Shown piece by piece: positions 18,539 to 27,307 of a DNA stretch of 27,307 nt. The stretch lies in the NCBI GenBank assembly GCA_026770575.1, contig MU657262.1:11835-39141 (forward strand), given 5' to 3'. The notes beneath the pieces were generated by a model. It made no database searches. It saw only the letters and a program-made list of their open reading frames with translations, and had not been told where the DNA came from. Each line of letters starts with the position of its first letter. Position 1 is the first letter of the stretch. The position numbers were made by a program, and so were the translations under genes. This DNA comes from Pelagophyceae sp. CCMP2097. Its lineage: Eukaryota > Sar > Pelagophyceae.

Positions 18539-18889
18539 TTCCCCCGGGGGGGCGACGTAATCGAACCGTGTGCCGCACAGCGCAACGTCCAAGGCGCCCC
18601 GCCCGGCGCATCGCAGCCGACGGGTCTCGGCCCGCGCCACTCCCGCGCCCGCTCTCCCTCGAGAGAGATCGTCCTTCCTCGGAGACGCCAGCGGCGGTCC
18701 GGGCCTTCCGGAACACGCTCGCGGGCGGAACCTGGCATGCGCGCAACAAATTCAAAAAAGTTTGAACTGTTAGGCGATAACTACGGCGGCCTTGAACGAG
18801 GTGCTGAACACGCACGCACGGCGGTCTCAGCCCCGAGGAGCCGGGCGCGGAGAGACACTCGTGGAACCGCGGCTGCTGTGCGTCCGGCG
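18539..18889. other. Intergenic between GmrSD-like gene and Nudix gene
   Basis: Nothing recognisable beyond the palindrome CCCCCGGGGG at 18541-18550. The frame of the upstream gene happens to stay open across this stretch, but the product has no domain. Confidence 0.4.
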
Positions 18890-19949
18890 ATGGCGGCGCA
18901 GATGGCGCAGTCGACGCCGCTGGGGCAGTCGACGCCGGCGTACCTCCGAGACAAGGTGGGTCTGCCCTCGGAAAAGTCCAAACTCGACCTCGCCATGGCC
19001 GGCGACCTCTACGACCGCATCAAGCGGCGAACACTCGACGTTTCCGGCATCGGCGCTGTGGACGGCGTCATCGACTATACCCTTGTCCAGGTCCCGCGCG
19101 TCCGACGCCGCGCCGGTGAAGTTCCCACGACGAAAGGAGAGGGTGGTCGGGATGCAGGGAGGAGACACGACAACGTACCGGGACGTCCGTTGCAGCGCTT
19201 CAAAAGCTTCCTTTGGAGACTGGAGAGTCGACCCGGAGCCTTTCTGCGCTTAGGTCCTCGCCGACGGGAGGCGACAGCTGCTGCTGGGCCACAAGAAGCG
19301 CGGCTTTGGGGTGGGCAAGATCAACGGTTTTGGCGGCAAGTTCGAAGTCGGCGAAAGCGCCGAGGACTGCGCCTTGCGCGAGCTGCGCGAGGAGAGCGGA
19401 GTCGTCGCCACGAGCATCCGGTGGCGCGCGCAGCTCCTCTTCACCTTCCGCGACAGTGCGTCCCCGCCGTGCCGCTCGCGGCGACGCGGCGCCTCGGTGG
19501 GAAGCTGACGCGGGTTTCCTAGGCGGCAAGCTTATGCGCGTGCATGTTTTCGAAGTGACAAAATTCTCCGGCGAGCCGCAAGAGACGGACGAGATGCGGC
19601 CAGAGTGGTTCGACGTCCCGCGCAGCGTCCACGCCGTCCGCGCGTGGCTCCGCGGGCGGCTGTCCGACGGACGAGTAGGTCTCCGCGATGCCGTATTCTC
19701 GCATGTGGCACGACGACACCTTCTGGATGCCCACATTCCTAGAGGGCCCAAACTTCGAGGCCTGGTGCGTCGCGCCGTCGCTTCGGGGGCGGAATCAAAT
19801 CCTGAAAATGTATCAAAATCCGAAAATTGCGGCAATTGCGGATGACGCAATCCGCCGGCAGGTTTGACTACGCGGCGGGCGGCGAGGAGACGAACACCGT
19901 GCTCGAGTATCAAATCAACAAAATGCCCCTGCAGCCGGTGACGCCCTGA
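18890..19949 (+). CDS. NUDT1: MTH1/NUDT1-like Nudix hydrolase (oxidised dNTP sanitation)
   Basis: Hydrolyses oxidised purine dNTPs such as 8-oxo-dGTP to the monophosphate, preventing their incorporation into DNA. Five exons: 18890-19090, 19254-19455, 19523-19614, 19679-19764 and 19862-19949, giving 222 residues. The Nudix box is perfect: G95-x5-E101-x7-REL-R-EE-S-G-V (95-117). MTH1-specific substrate residues are present: N91 in KINGFGGK (human Asn33) and D177-D178 in MWHDDTFW (human Asp119/120). DEMRPEWFD joins directly to VSAMPYSRMW across intron 3, and the end EYQINKMPLQPVTP follows the family. An extra N-terminal region of about 60 residues (MAAQMAQSTPLGQSTP...) lacks a clear signal. Introns 1 and 3 both start GTCCCGCGC; introns 2 and 4 start GTGCGT. 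A hairpin begins two bases after the TGA. Confidence 0.93.
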
Positions 19950-19951
19950 CG

Positions 19952-19978
19952 CCGACGCCCGGGAAACCCCGGCGTCGG
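19952..19978 (+). terminator. Hairpin just after the Nudix gene stop codon
   Basis: CCGACGCC (19952-19959) pairs with GGCGTCGG (19971-19978). After one C/C mismatch, GGG (19961-19963) pairs with CCC (19967-19969) around an AAA loop. It starts three bases after the TGA. A role in 3'-end formation is inferred. Confidence 0.4.
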
Positions 19979-20814
19979 AAGTTTTCATAAAAATCAACGG
20001 AACCCATCTCTCAAAACGGTCGTCACTTTTATACGGCCGGAAGCCAGCTTGACGCGGCAAAGCGCCCGCGGAAGTGGCTCGGCGTGGGGCGCGCCGTCCG
20101 CGCCGCTCGGCTCCGTCGCCGCGCGGCCGCCGCGGCCGCGATTTGCCCATGAACATTAACCGGCAGCATGGCACCGCTCAAAGCGTCGCCGTCGTCGGCA
20201 CCCTGCGCGCGTCGATCCGGGTACCCGCAAGCCGGCGTCTTCGAATCCGGCCGGCACGATACGGACGAGCGGCACAAAACTCCGCCGCCGAAAATGGGGG
20301 CAACCCGGCGGCGGCGGCGGTCGCCTCGTCACGGAGCGCCATCACAGAGGCGGCGCCGTTGAGAGGCGATGGCGGCGGGCTGCCCGTCGTGGCATCGTCG
20401 TGTTATCTTCGATGCGCCAGCAGCCCGCAGCGCCCTGCCGGCCGCCGCGGCCCGCGCCTCTGGCGTCATTCGCGACGTAGGCGCAGTCGATCCCCGTCAT
20501 GCTCGGCGTCGGTGTCGGCGCAGGCGGCATCACCGGCACGGGCGGCCTCACGGCGACGGCCATCCTCGCGGACCGGCGGTCACGCGCCGGCAGGCCCGGG
20601 GAGTGCGTACAAAGCCCCGATTGCCCGACGCGGGCGGGCGGGTGGCCAAGAGCCGGGAGTGGCGGCGGCCTGCGGCGCGCGAGTGCTTTTTGGGTCCGGC
20701 GCGACGGCGAGCGTCGCCTCGGACCTTTAGTGCACGTCGTCTTGCCGCGTTGCCTTTTGATGCCTCTAAAACAGGCTCGGCGTTTCGCCTGCCGACTCTC
20801 TTGCGCAGCCGCGC
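19979..20814. other. Intergenic upstream of LRRC49
   Basis: No convincing gene. Overlapping GC-rich open frames on both strands show no domain or intron pattern that I can support. An upstream non-coding exon or 5' UTR of LRRC49 could lie here. Confidence 0.4.
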
Positions 20815-23780
20815 ATGGAGCTGCAGGCGCACTCGATGCCGCTCTCGGCGGAGCAGAGCAAGGACGGCAAGGCCTCGAACGGCCGCACGACCAAGGCGGC
20901 GCGGACGCACTCTGCGCAAGCGCACGACAAGCTGAAAAGCACGCAGACGGCGACGCAGCAGTACCAGCAGGCGGTGCAGCAGCGGCAATTGACGCCGCCG
21001 CCGAACCAGCTGCCGACGCAGCTACAGCAGCCGCACGCGACGCAGCAGCCGCATAATTCGCCGCACCGGCAGAGCTCGACTTTGCCGGCGGACTTTGGCG
21101 GCCGCGGCGCCGACGCGCGCTACGCGCAAGACGGCGGTCGCGCGTTTTTAAACGGGACGTACGCCGGCGGCGTCTACGGCGCGGGCGCGCCGCAGCGGCC
21201 GACGACGGCGGGCGGCCTGCCCGCGGCGGCGCCCGCGGCGGCGACGCCCGGCGGCGAGGCGCGGCGGCAGCCGTCGTCGCCGCACGCGCCGCAGCGGACG
21301 AGCCTGGCCTCTGCGCCGCCGCGACGAATCTCGTCTGCGCGCGAGGCGTACAAGGCCGGCGCGCCTGCGGACGCTGCGGCGCCGCATGAGCGCGGCGGAT
21401 CGCCCGACTCTGGCGCGCAGTCGGCGCGGCGGCCGGGTTCGCGCGACGGCCGGTCGCAGAGCTCGAGCAGCGGGCCGCGCGCGGCGTCGGCCGCCGAACT
21501 CGCCGCGGCGCACGGTGTGGCCCCGGGCCACGTCGGCCTGCCGCCGCAGGGCCTGCCGCCGCAGAGCGGCGCGTCGTCGGTGGCGTCGGCGGCGTCGCAG
21601 AGCAAGCGGCGCGACAGGAAGCAGGTCGGCGGCGCCGCGGACGAGCTGCCGGGCGTGGCGGACCTCGAGTTGTCGTCCGCCCACCGCCGGCCGCGCGCCG
21701 CCGAGGCGGCGGGGCCGCGGAGTTCCCGCGACGAGGCGCCGGCGGCAGCGCGGCCCGGCGCCGCCGGCGACTCTGAGCAGGCGCCTTCGGACGGTGTCTA
21801 CTTTGCGCAGTACAAGGGCCACCCGGAGACGTTGGTCGTCTACCGCGCTGCAGACGAGCGCGCGGCCAACCCGGAGCGTTTGAATTTGGACCGGCGGCAT
21901 TTGACCGTCTGTCCGATTCTAAAGTCTGAAGAAAGGGTCCGCCTTTTGAACTACCAAAACAATTACATCGAGGAGATCCGCCACCTCGCGCACCTGCCCA
22001 ACTTGATATTCTTGGACCTGTACAACAACTGCATCGAGGCTCTATCGCGCGACTTGGAGATGGTGCCCACTCTACGGGTCTTGATGCTCGGGAAGAACCG
22101 AATCAAATGCATTACTCATTTGGATAAATTGCAAAAGCTCGACGTGCTCGACCTGCACTCCAACGCGATTAGCAAGGTGGAGCGCTTGTCGGCGCTGACG
22201 GAGCTGCGCGTCTTGAACCTGGCGGGCAACCGCCTGGTGGAGCTGGGCGACTTGGGGGCGCTGCAGTCGCTGACGGAGCTCAACGTCCGCCGCAACCAAA
22301 TCGAGCGCGCCTCGTCCCTCGAGCAGCTTGGGTCGCTGCAGCGAGTCTTCCTCTCCAACAACAAGATCGAGCGGTTCGAGCACGTCGCCTGCCTCTTCAA
22401 CGTGCGGTTTTTGATGGAGCTGTCTCTCGACGGCAACCCCGTGGCCCTCAGAGACGCGCCCGCCTACCGACGCTTCGCCATTGAAAGAGTCAAGACTTTG
22501 CGGCATTTGGACCTGAAGCGCATCACGGACGCGGAAAGGCGCGCCGTGGCCGCCGAGGCGGTGCGCGAGGATGACCACCGAAGGGCCGTGGAGAAGACGC
22601 AAGTCTTAGAGGGCGAGCGTCGAAAAGTCGAAGTCGAAAGGCACGCGGCCATCCGCGCCGCCGAATTGGAGTGGATCGACCGCCAGTTCGACGCGGCGCC
22701 AAAGGTGAGCGCGGCGAGAGCGCCGCACAAGCCGCCGGGCGCGCCGCCCGCGTTCTTCGCCGACAGCCACCCCACGCATAACTCGCACGCGCCGCCCCTC
22801 GCCGCCGCGCGGCCCCTCTCGCCCGCGCGCCTCGCGCCGCCGCCGGGCGCCGCGCATTCGGCCCAGCGGCCGCCCGGCGACGCGAACGCGTCGCACGCGC
22901 ATCTCGCGCAGAGCCACGCGGGCGCCGACGACGGCGGCGCGCCGCCGGCGCTGCCGCGCGGCGGGTTCCCGACGGCGCACGACAACGGCGCCGCGTGCCG
23001 GCGGCCGTCGCGGTCGCATTCGGCGGCGGCTTCGGGTTATTACGAGGTCGAAGTCCTCGGCGAGACGAAAGACGAGCGCTCCCTCCAGATCTACGGCGAG
23101 GCGTGGGACTGCCTCGACCAGTCTAAGATCCTGGCGTCGTCGACGGCGCTCGTCTGCCGCTTCGTCGGTATAGAAGGCATTTTGGAAAAGTTGAAGCCGC
23201 ACGTCAAGAGCTTTGCGCGCTTGAAGAGCGCCACCTTCGGCGACAACGCCATCTGCACGCTGCGCCACGTCGCCCAACTCGGCGCCGTGCTCTCCTCGGG
23301 ATTCCCAGCCCTCGTCGATGTCCGAATCGAGTCGAACCCGGCCTGCTCGCTCAGCCTCCTTCGAGCGGCTGTGGCCTGCGCCTGCCCAAAGCTCCGGACG
23401 TTCAACGGCGAGGACATCACGGACGCCGAGCGCGCCATCCACTTGAAGCAGCTCGGCCCGCTCTGCGCCGCCGCCGCCTCAGCGCTGGCAGAGGCCGGGC
23501 AGCAGTGGCGGCCAGCGCCGCGCAAGGACGGCCGAGACGAAGCGGCGCACGACGCCTTCCTCGACGGCGCGCGCCGCACTGTTGCGTCCGCAATCGCAAA
23601 CGCCGCGCGCGCCGACGACGCGCGACGAGCCCTCGAGGCCGTCTGGTGCGTCGACTTTGCAGAAGGGGACCTTTTGAGGCTTCCTTTAGGCCGCTGGCGA
23701 TCCAGTCCATCGTCGACGAGTGCACCGACTCGGACCGCCACGTCGACGACTTTTTCGCCGGCGAAGGGATTTGGAAGTAG
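20815..23780 (+). CDS. LRRC49: LRRC49 homolog (tubulin polyglutamylase complex subunit)
   Basis: In animals LRRC49 is a subunit of the TTLL1 tubulin polyglutamylase complex acting on ciliary and centriolar microtubules. Two exons, 20815-23645 and 23690-23780, give 973 residues; the 44-nt intron starts GTGCGT. Residues 1-335 are low-complexity (Gln/Ala/Pro/Arg-rich) and probably disordered. The conserved part opens near 342 with VYRAADER and NPERLNLDRRHLT, followed by about seven SDS22-type leucine-rich repeats to about 575 (for example LIFLDLYNNCIEAL, LDVLDLHSNAISKV). An Arg/Glu-rich helix and a disordered linker follow. The C-terminal LRRC49 domain runs from 741 (LQIYGEAWDCLDQ) to the end. 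The intron is required because it joins EAVW to PLAIQSIVDE, matching the family's C-terminal helix. It ends GIWK followed by two TAG codons. It is longer than the human protein because of the N-terminal extension. Confidence 0.9.
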
Positions 23781-24037
23781 TAGCGGTCGTTTTAGAGAGT
23801 GGGATTCCCACACGTCTGTTCGAAGCTATCGCCCGCGCAGACACCTGTATAATCATTTCATTTAGAAAGACCCAAAGGCCCGTTCCGGCTGCGAGGCTGA
23901 TAGAGGGGTCGTCTGCATGGCCCTTCTGAAAGCACGACAAGGCGGTTAAGATTTGATTCAGGGGTTCTCGACGCCGTCGGTTCTCGACGCCGTCGGCGCC
24001 TCGTCCGAGGTCGGAAGGATCGCGCGGCGCGTCTCCG

Positions 24038-25080
24038 ATGCAGTGGCGCTATCGCGCGCTCGTTGCGGGCGGCCTGTGCGCGTCGACGGCGTCGGGCCTC
24101 TGCGCCGGCGTTGCGCGCTTACCGCGCGGCGCGACGCGCATATCGGCGGAAAAGGGCTCGGATGCGGCCGGCTCGCCGCGATCCACCGCCGACGCCCTCG
24201 CATGGCTCTCGAGCGCCGACGACGACGACGACGACGACGACGCGGTGGCGGCGGTGCCGTCGAGCGCGGCCGCGTCGGAAGGGGAGCAGCTGAAAGTGCG
24301 TTCCTTGACACCTCGGCCTCGGCGCACTGCGTCGATCCAGGCACAGCTGGCTTCCAAGCCGCCGGAGAACACGGGTGCGGCGGCGCGCGAGGCGCGCGCG
24401 GCGCTCCGCTCGACGATAGCAGACGGCCATAATGTCGTGCGTCCCTTCGAAGCACCCCGCGGCAAGAGGCGCCCCGGCGGCGCGGGAGACGCTCGTAGGT
24501 CCTGGTCGAGGTGGGTTTCGCGCAGCTGGACGGCAACGAGGTGGGCTTCGACGCTGCGGCGACGTTGGAATGGATCGCGTACGCGTTTCAAGACTTCGAA
24601 TCCGTCCAAGTCGTCTCACGCGCCGCGCTGACAAACGAGTTTGAAGGCGTTTCTGCAAAGACGTCGAGGCTGGACCTCCAAGCGTTTGGCGAGGCGGTTT
24701 CGACTTCGAAGACGACTGTCGTGTTCTCGCCGAGGAGCGTGGAAGAAATGGTCGCCACTCGACGCATCCTCAACGCCGCGGCCGGCGTCGTCGTCGTGCT
24801 GAACCACGGCTTCGGCGGCGACTTTGGTGGGGCCATGCTGCCCAGGGAGTTGGACTCAGCGGAGACTGCCTACTGCGTCTTCCCGCTCGGCGTCGCCGCC
24901 GGCGGCCCGCTCGCCGCCGCGGGCGGCGCCGGCGCGCGAGTTGTTCTAGTGCGCAGGCACCCGCTTTCCTGGGCGCTCTCCGTCGACGTCGGCCAGGGCT
25001 TCGAGCGCATCGAGTCGTTTCGGCGAAGGCCAGAGCCGAAGGACCTCGCCGCGGCGGTGAAGCGGAAACTCGGCGCATGA
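24038..25080 (+). CDS. DUF1995 protein, probably plastid-targeted
   Basis: Three exons, 24038-24295, 24341-24436 and 24499-25080, give 311 residues. Both introns (45 and 62 nt) start GTGCGT. The N-terminus MQWRYRALVAGGLCASTASG is signal-peptide-like and followed by a basic stretch, as expected for a plastid leader in a secondary alga. An eight-Asp run lies near residue 62. The DUF1995 pattern is then seen in order: Ala-rich helix with ADGHNVVLVEVGF across intron 2, AYAFQDFESVQVV, FSPRSVEEM, a hydrophobic strand GVVVVLNHGF, YCVFPLGV, VRRHPLSW and a final helix PKDLAAAVKRKL. Plant members include plastid assembly factors; the biochemical role is mostly unknown. The stop TGA lies 2 bp from the stop of the convergent FAD gene, so the transcripts must overlap. 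Confidence 0.75.
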
Positions 25081-25082
25081 CT

Positions 25083-26692
25083 TTAAAAGAACATTGGTAT
25101 CCGGAGGCATCTCGCGGCGGCGCCGAGCATGGCGGCGGCCACTACGGTCTTGTACAGAAGCGTCGTCTTCTTGGCTTTAATCCAGATGGCCTCGTACGGG
25201 TCGCCTGCCAAAGTAGCCAGCGCCACGGGCTGCATCAAAAGGCCGCGCGTCAACTTTGACAGACCGAGGCGGAGCACGAACCCGGCGAAGAAGATCTTTT
25301 CGCGCCAGATTGGGCCCTGGTTGTACTGGTAGGGGAACCCGACGCAGACGATGCGGCACAGCGCCTCGGCGGCAGGCCCGCGTTTGGTTTGGTACGCCTC
25401 CACGGCGGTCTCCGCGCCCGCCGAGAGCGAATCCTCGAGGCACTGCGCGTCCTCGAGGGCCGAGTTTAAGCCCTGGCCGAGGTCCGGGGGGAACGCGTGA
25501 GCCGCGTCGCCGACGAGGAAGGCGCTCGTGGAACCGACGCACGCAGCGAGGCGCGGCACGAACCTACGCGCGCGTCGCCGACGAAGCCAGCCTGTCGAGG
25601 CGGCGAGAGTTACCTCGGCGCGGGGAAGCGTCCCGGTTTCCCCTGGACGAATTGCTCCGCCTCTTCCGTCGAGATGACGCCCTGGCCGAGCTGCGGGAAG
25701 CAATCGGACGCGTACTTTTCGAACTCGGCGCCCGTCGAAATCTTCCAGACCTCGTGGCTTGCGGGTTTGATGATGTTGGCAGTGCGAGGCGTGTTCGTGT
25801 CGCGGTGCGGCAGCAGGCCCAGGCGCGGGCCTCCCTTTTTTGCCGAAATGATCGCATACGCGTTTTGAGGGACCGTCGTCACCATCTCCGACGACGACAT
25901 GTTGCGAAATTCAAAAGCGGAAGGCACGGCGACCATTTTGTACTGCAGCCCGGCAGACGGGCTCTGCAGCTCGATGGGCTCAAACGCTTCAAACGGTTGG
26001 CCAGACTGCTTCTGCAGCGCCTTGCGCACGGTGGAGTCGATGCCGTCGGCGCCGATTACGAGGTTTGAAGTGAACTCGACGCCAGCCCGCGTCGTCACCG
26101 TGCACCCGGTTTCGCCAAAGCCCACCTTGGAAATGTCGGACCCGAACTCGACGACGACGCCGAGGCGTCTAGCCTCGTCCAGCATCAGTCTTAAGAGCGT
26201 GTTTCGCGGGATCCACACAGCAGTCGCCGACCCGGGCGAGATTAAAGCGGGGACCGTCTCCACCGCGCCCTTTTTGTCCGGGTGCAGGCGCGTGAGCAAA
26301 AACTCCGAGTTCGAGACACCTTTTTGTTGGATCGCGGACGTGAGGCCGCAGCGGTCGCACCAGCGCTGGCCGCGGGCGTCGACTAAATAAAGATAAGCTT
26401 TCGACTGGTCAAACCCGCCCTCGGCGCCCTTTTCCAGCACCGTCGTCTCAATGCCCAGGCGCGCCAGGCTGATCGCCGCCGCCAGGCCGCCGGGGCCGCC
26501 GCCGCAAACAATCGCCGACGCGTGCGCCGCCAGGCCGCCGCTTGCCGACGCGTGCGCCACCGCGCCGCCGCGCGCGCCGAGGCCGCGCGCGACGCGCCGC
26601 CTCGGCGCGCCAAAGCTCGGCGCCGCGCCGGCGGCGCCGAGCGACCACGCTTGAACGACGATGCCCGCCAACAGGCACAGCGCGGCGTGCAT
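25083..26692 (-). CDS. FAD-dependent monooxygenase, kynurenine 3-monooxygenase-like
   Basis: Aromatic-hydroxylase-type flavoprotein, 519 residues. Exons 26692-25614 and 25563-25083; the 50-nt intron (GTAACT...GCGTAG) joins FPAPR to FVPRLAACVG. Fingerprints in order: Rossmann GGGPGG (64-69), the DG motif GADGIDSTVRKAL (214-226), and the GD motif GDAAHAFPPDLGQGLN (about 378-393) that binds the FAD ribityl. The N-terminus MHAALCLLAGIVVQAWSLGAAGAA is a hydrophobic signal followed by SFGAPRRR, consistent with plastid or ER import. The C-terminal 90 residues are hydrophobic with basic gaps and may anchor it in a membrane, as in KMO. The substrate cannot be read from sequence; kynurenine or another aromatic or isoprenoid compound is possible. 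The start is ATG 26692. The stop is TAA. Confidence 0.88.
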
Positions 26693-27307
26693 CACAGAGA
26701 ACTCTAGGAATTCCTACAATGCAAGGGGGGGTCAACATGAAAATGCCGCGAATTCCCTCACCTCCACAGCTCGTTTGAGAAGACTTTGAGTGGCTGGACA
26801 TGTCCGGCTCGTCCCAAGGTGTCGGGCTGGAGGCTGAACTCTCCCGTTTTTCGCGTATACCGCGCGCAATCTCGATTTCAGCGTCGCCAAAAGCTGGTTT
26901 GAGGTGGTTCTCCATTGTCTTCGTCTGAGTTCAGCCTCCCTGCCGCTTCATTGGGGCCGGCTGTAGGCCCTGGCGTCGCCAGAGTCCGGCCTGGCGGCCC
27001 ATGGAGCTTCGGGATTTGGCCCAAAGTTTAGGCTATGGGCTCCATTTTGTAAGTTATGGGCTTCATTTCACTCAAAACGCCCACGCAAATCCGCAATTAC
27101 AAGAGAATAGTGTCGAGTTTCGCACCGTTTTATTCTTGAAAGCGGATTCACGCTCGGCGGACCGAGCCCGTAAACAAACTTCCTTCGTCGGGGACCGCGC
27201 CGCCACCAGCCCGCGCCGTAGCGACCAAAAGTGGCCCCATACCTCGTTTGTAACCCGAGAAATTTGTATCTGAGTGGAATCCGTTTCATGTTGGACCCCC
27301 CTTGTAT
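26693..27307. other. Gene-poor right end of the window
   Basis: Promoter side of the FAD monooxygenase. A perfect 12-bp palindrome TAGGAATTCCTA lies at 26706-26717, 14 bp before the gene. A two-copy 21-bp tandem repeat (TATGGGCTCCATTTT / TATGGGCTTCATTTC) occurs at 27034-27075. The last 200 bp contain open frames on both strands without a recognisable domain, and base composition is lower in GC than the genes. They could be repeat-derived, which I cannot test here. Confidence 0.4.

Noticed and set aside
18541..18550. CCCCCGGGGG after the GmrSD-like stop as a fourth stop-adjacent hairpin
   Set aside because: It is a palindrome with no room for a loop longer than four bases, leaving three pairs. 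This is too weak to count with the other three.
16601..18640. A 679-codon open frame antisense to the GmrSD-like gene
   Set aside because: It is a mirror of the sense gene in GC-rich third-position bias. It has no domain, and the sense frame carries both family signatures. It is longer only because sense TAG reads as CTA on this strand.
25083..25703. A separate 206-codon gene at the end of the FAD locus
   Set aside because: Its first 46 codons are intron and exon-1 sequence in the wrong frame. The rest carries the GD motif and completes the FAD monooxygenase after a 50-nt intron.
1..27307. CRISPR array, transposase or phage genes
   Set aside because: No regularly spaced repeats with unique spacers, no transposase or integrase motifs and no phage structural genes were seen on either strand.

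Overview
The window reads as nuclear DNA of a small, very GC-rich eukaryotic alga with a compact genome. Typical eukaryotic genes (cyclin B, TAF8, DDX55/Spb4, LRRC49, an MTH1-type Nudix enzyme, an OSCA/TMEM63 channel) sit next to apparent plastid proteins (a DUF1995 protein, a KMO-like flavoprotein). Genes are short-spaced on both strands, and most are cut by 43-217 nt introns. A pelagophyte-like stramenopile (Aureococcus type) is my best guess. That rests on composition, gene content and intron style, not on a search.

Layout. 1-50: 3' end of a probable tRNA. 51-1062: no gene, but a miRNA-precursor-like hairpin at 474-538. 1063-1870 (-): Ser/Lys-rich RRM protein. 2042-2835 (+): TPR-like protein. 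3490-6408 (+): OSCA/TMEM63 channel. 6523-7969 (-): SAP-like protein with an N-terminal signal. 8332-9546 (+): B-type cyclin. 10158-11309 (-): MYND-RING-Sel1 gene with three lesions. 11464-14086 (+): DDX55/Spb4 helicase, 8 exons. 14115-15092 (-): TAF8, 5 exons. 15236-15954 (+): cold-shock-domain/RanBP2-zinc-finger protein. 16835-18538 (+): DUF262/DUF1524 (GmrSD-like) protein with two in-frame TAG codons. 18890-19949 (+): MTH1-like Nudix hydrolase, 5 exons. 20815-23780 (+): LRRC49. 24038-25080 (+): DUF1995 protein. 25083-26692 (-): FAD monooxygenase. 26693-27307: no gene seen.

Most of the gene set is housekeeping: ribosome biogenesis (DDX55, perhaps the RRM protein), transcription initiation (TAF8), cell cycle (cyclin B), nucleotide-pool sanitation (Nudix), tubulin modification (LRRC49), mechanosensing (OSCA) and plastid functions. 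I see no operon-like logic. Neighbours are linked mainly by shared divergent promoters (RRM/TPR, SAP/cyclin B, MYND/DDX55, TAF8/CSD) and by nearly touching convergent 3' ends (DDX55/TAF8 28 nt apart, DUF1995/FAD 2 nt apart).

The outlier is the GmrSD-like gene. It belongs to a family best known from prokaryotic restriction/defence, has a 15-bp tandem repeat at its 5' end, and carries two in-frame TAG codons without losing family similarity. Other unusual signals are a recurrent GTGCG 5' splice site, two GC-AG introns in the adjacent TAF8 and CSD genes, a perfect 25-bp hairpin inside one of these introns, and hairpins directly after several stop codons. Exon boundaries were inferred by eye from frame, GT/GC-AG borders and family similarity.
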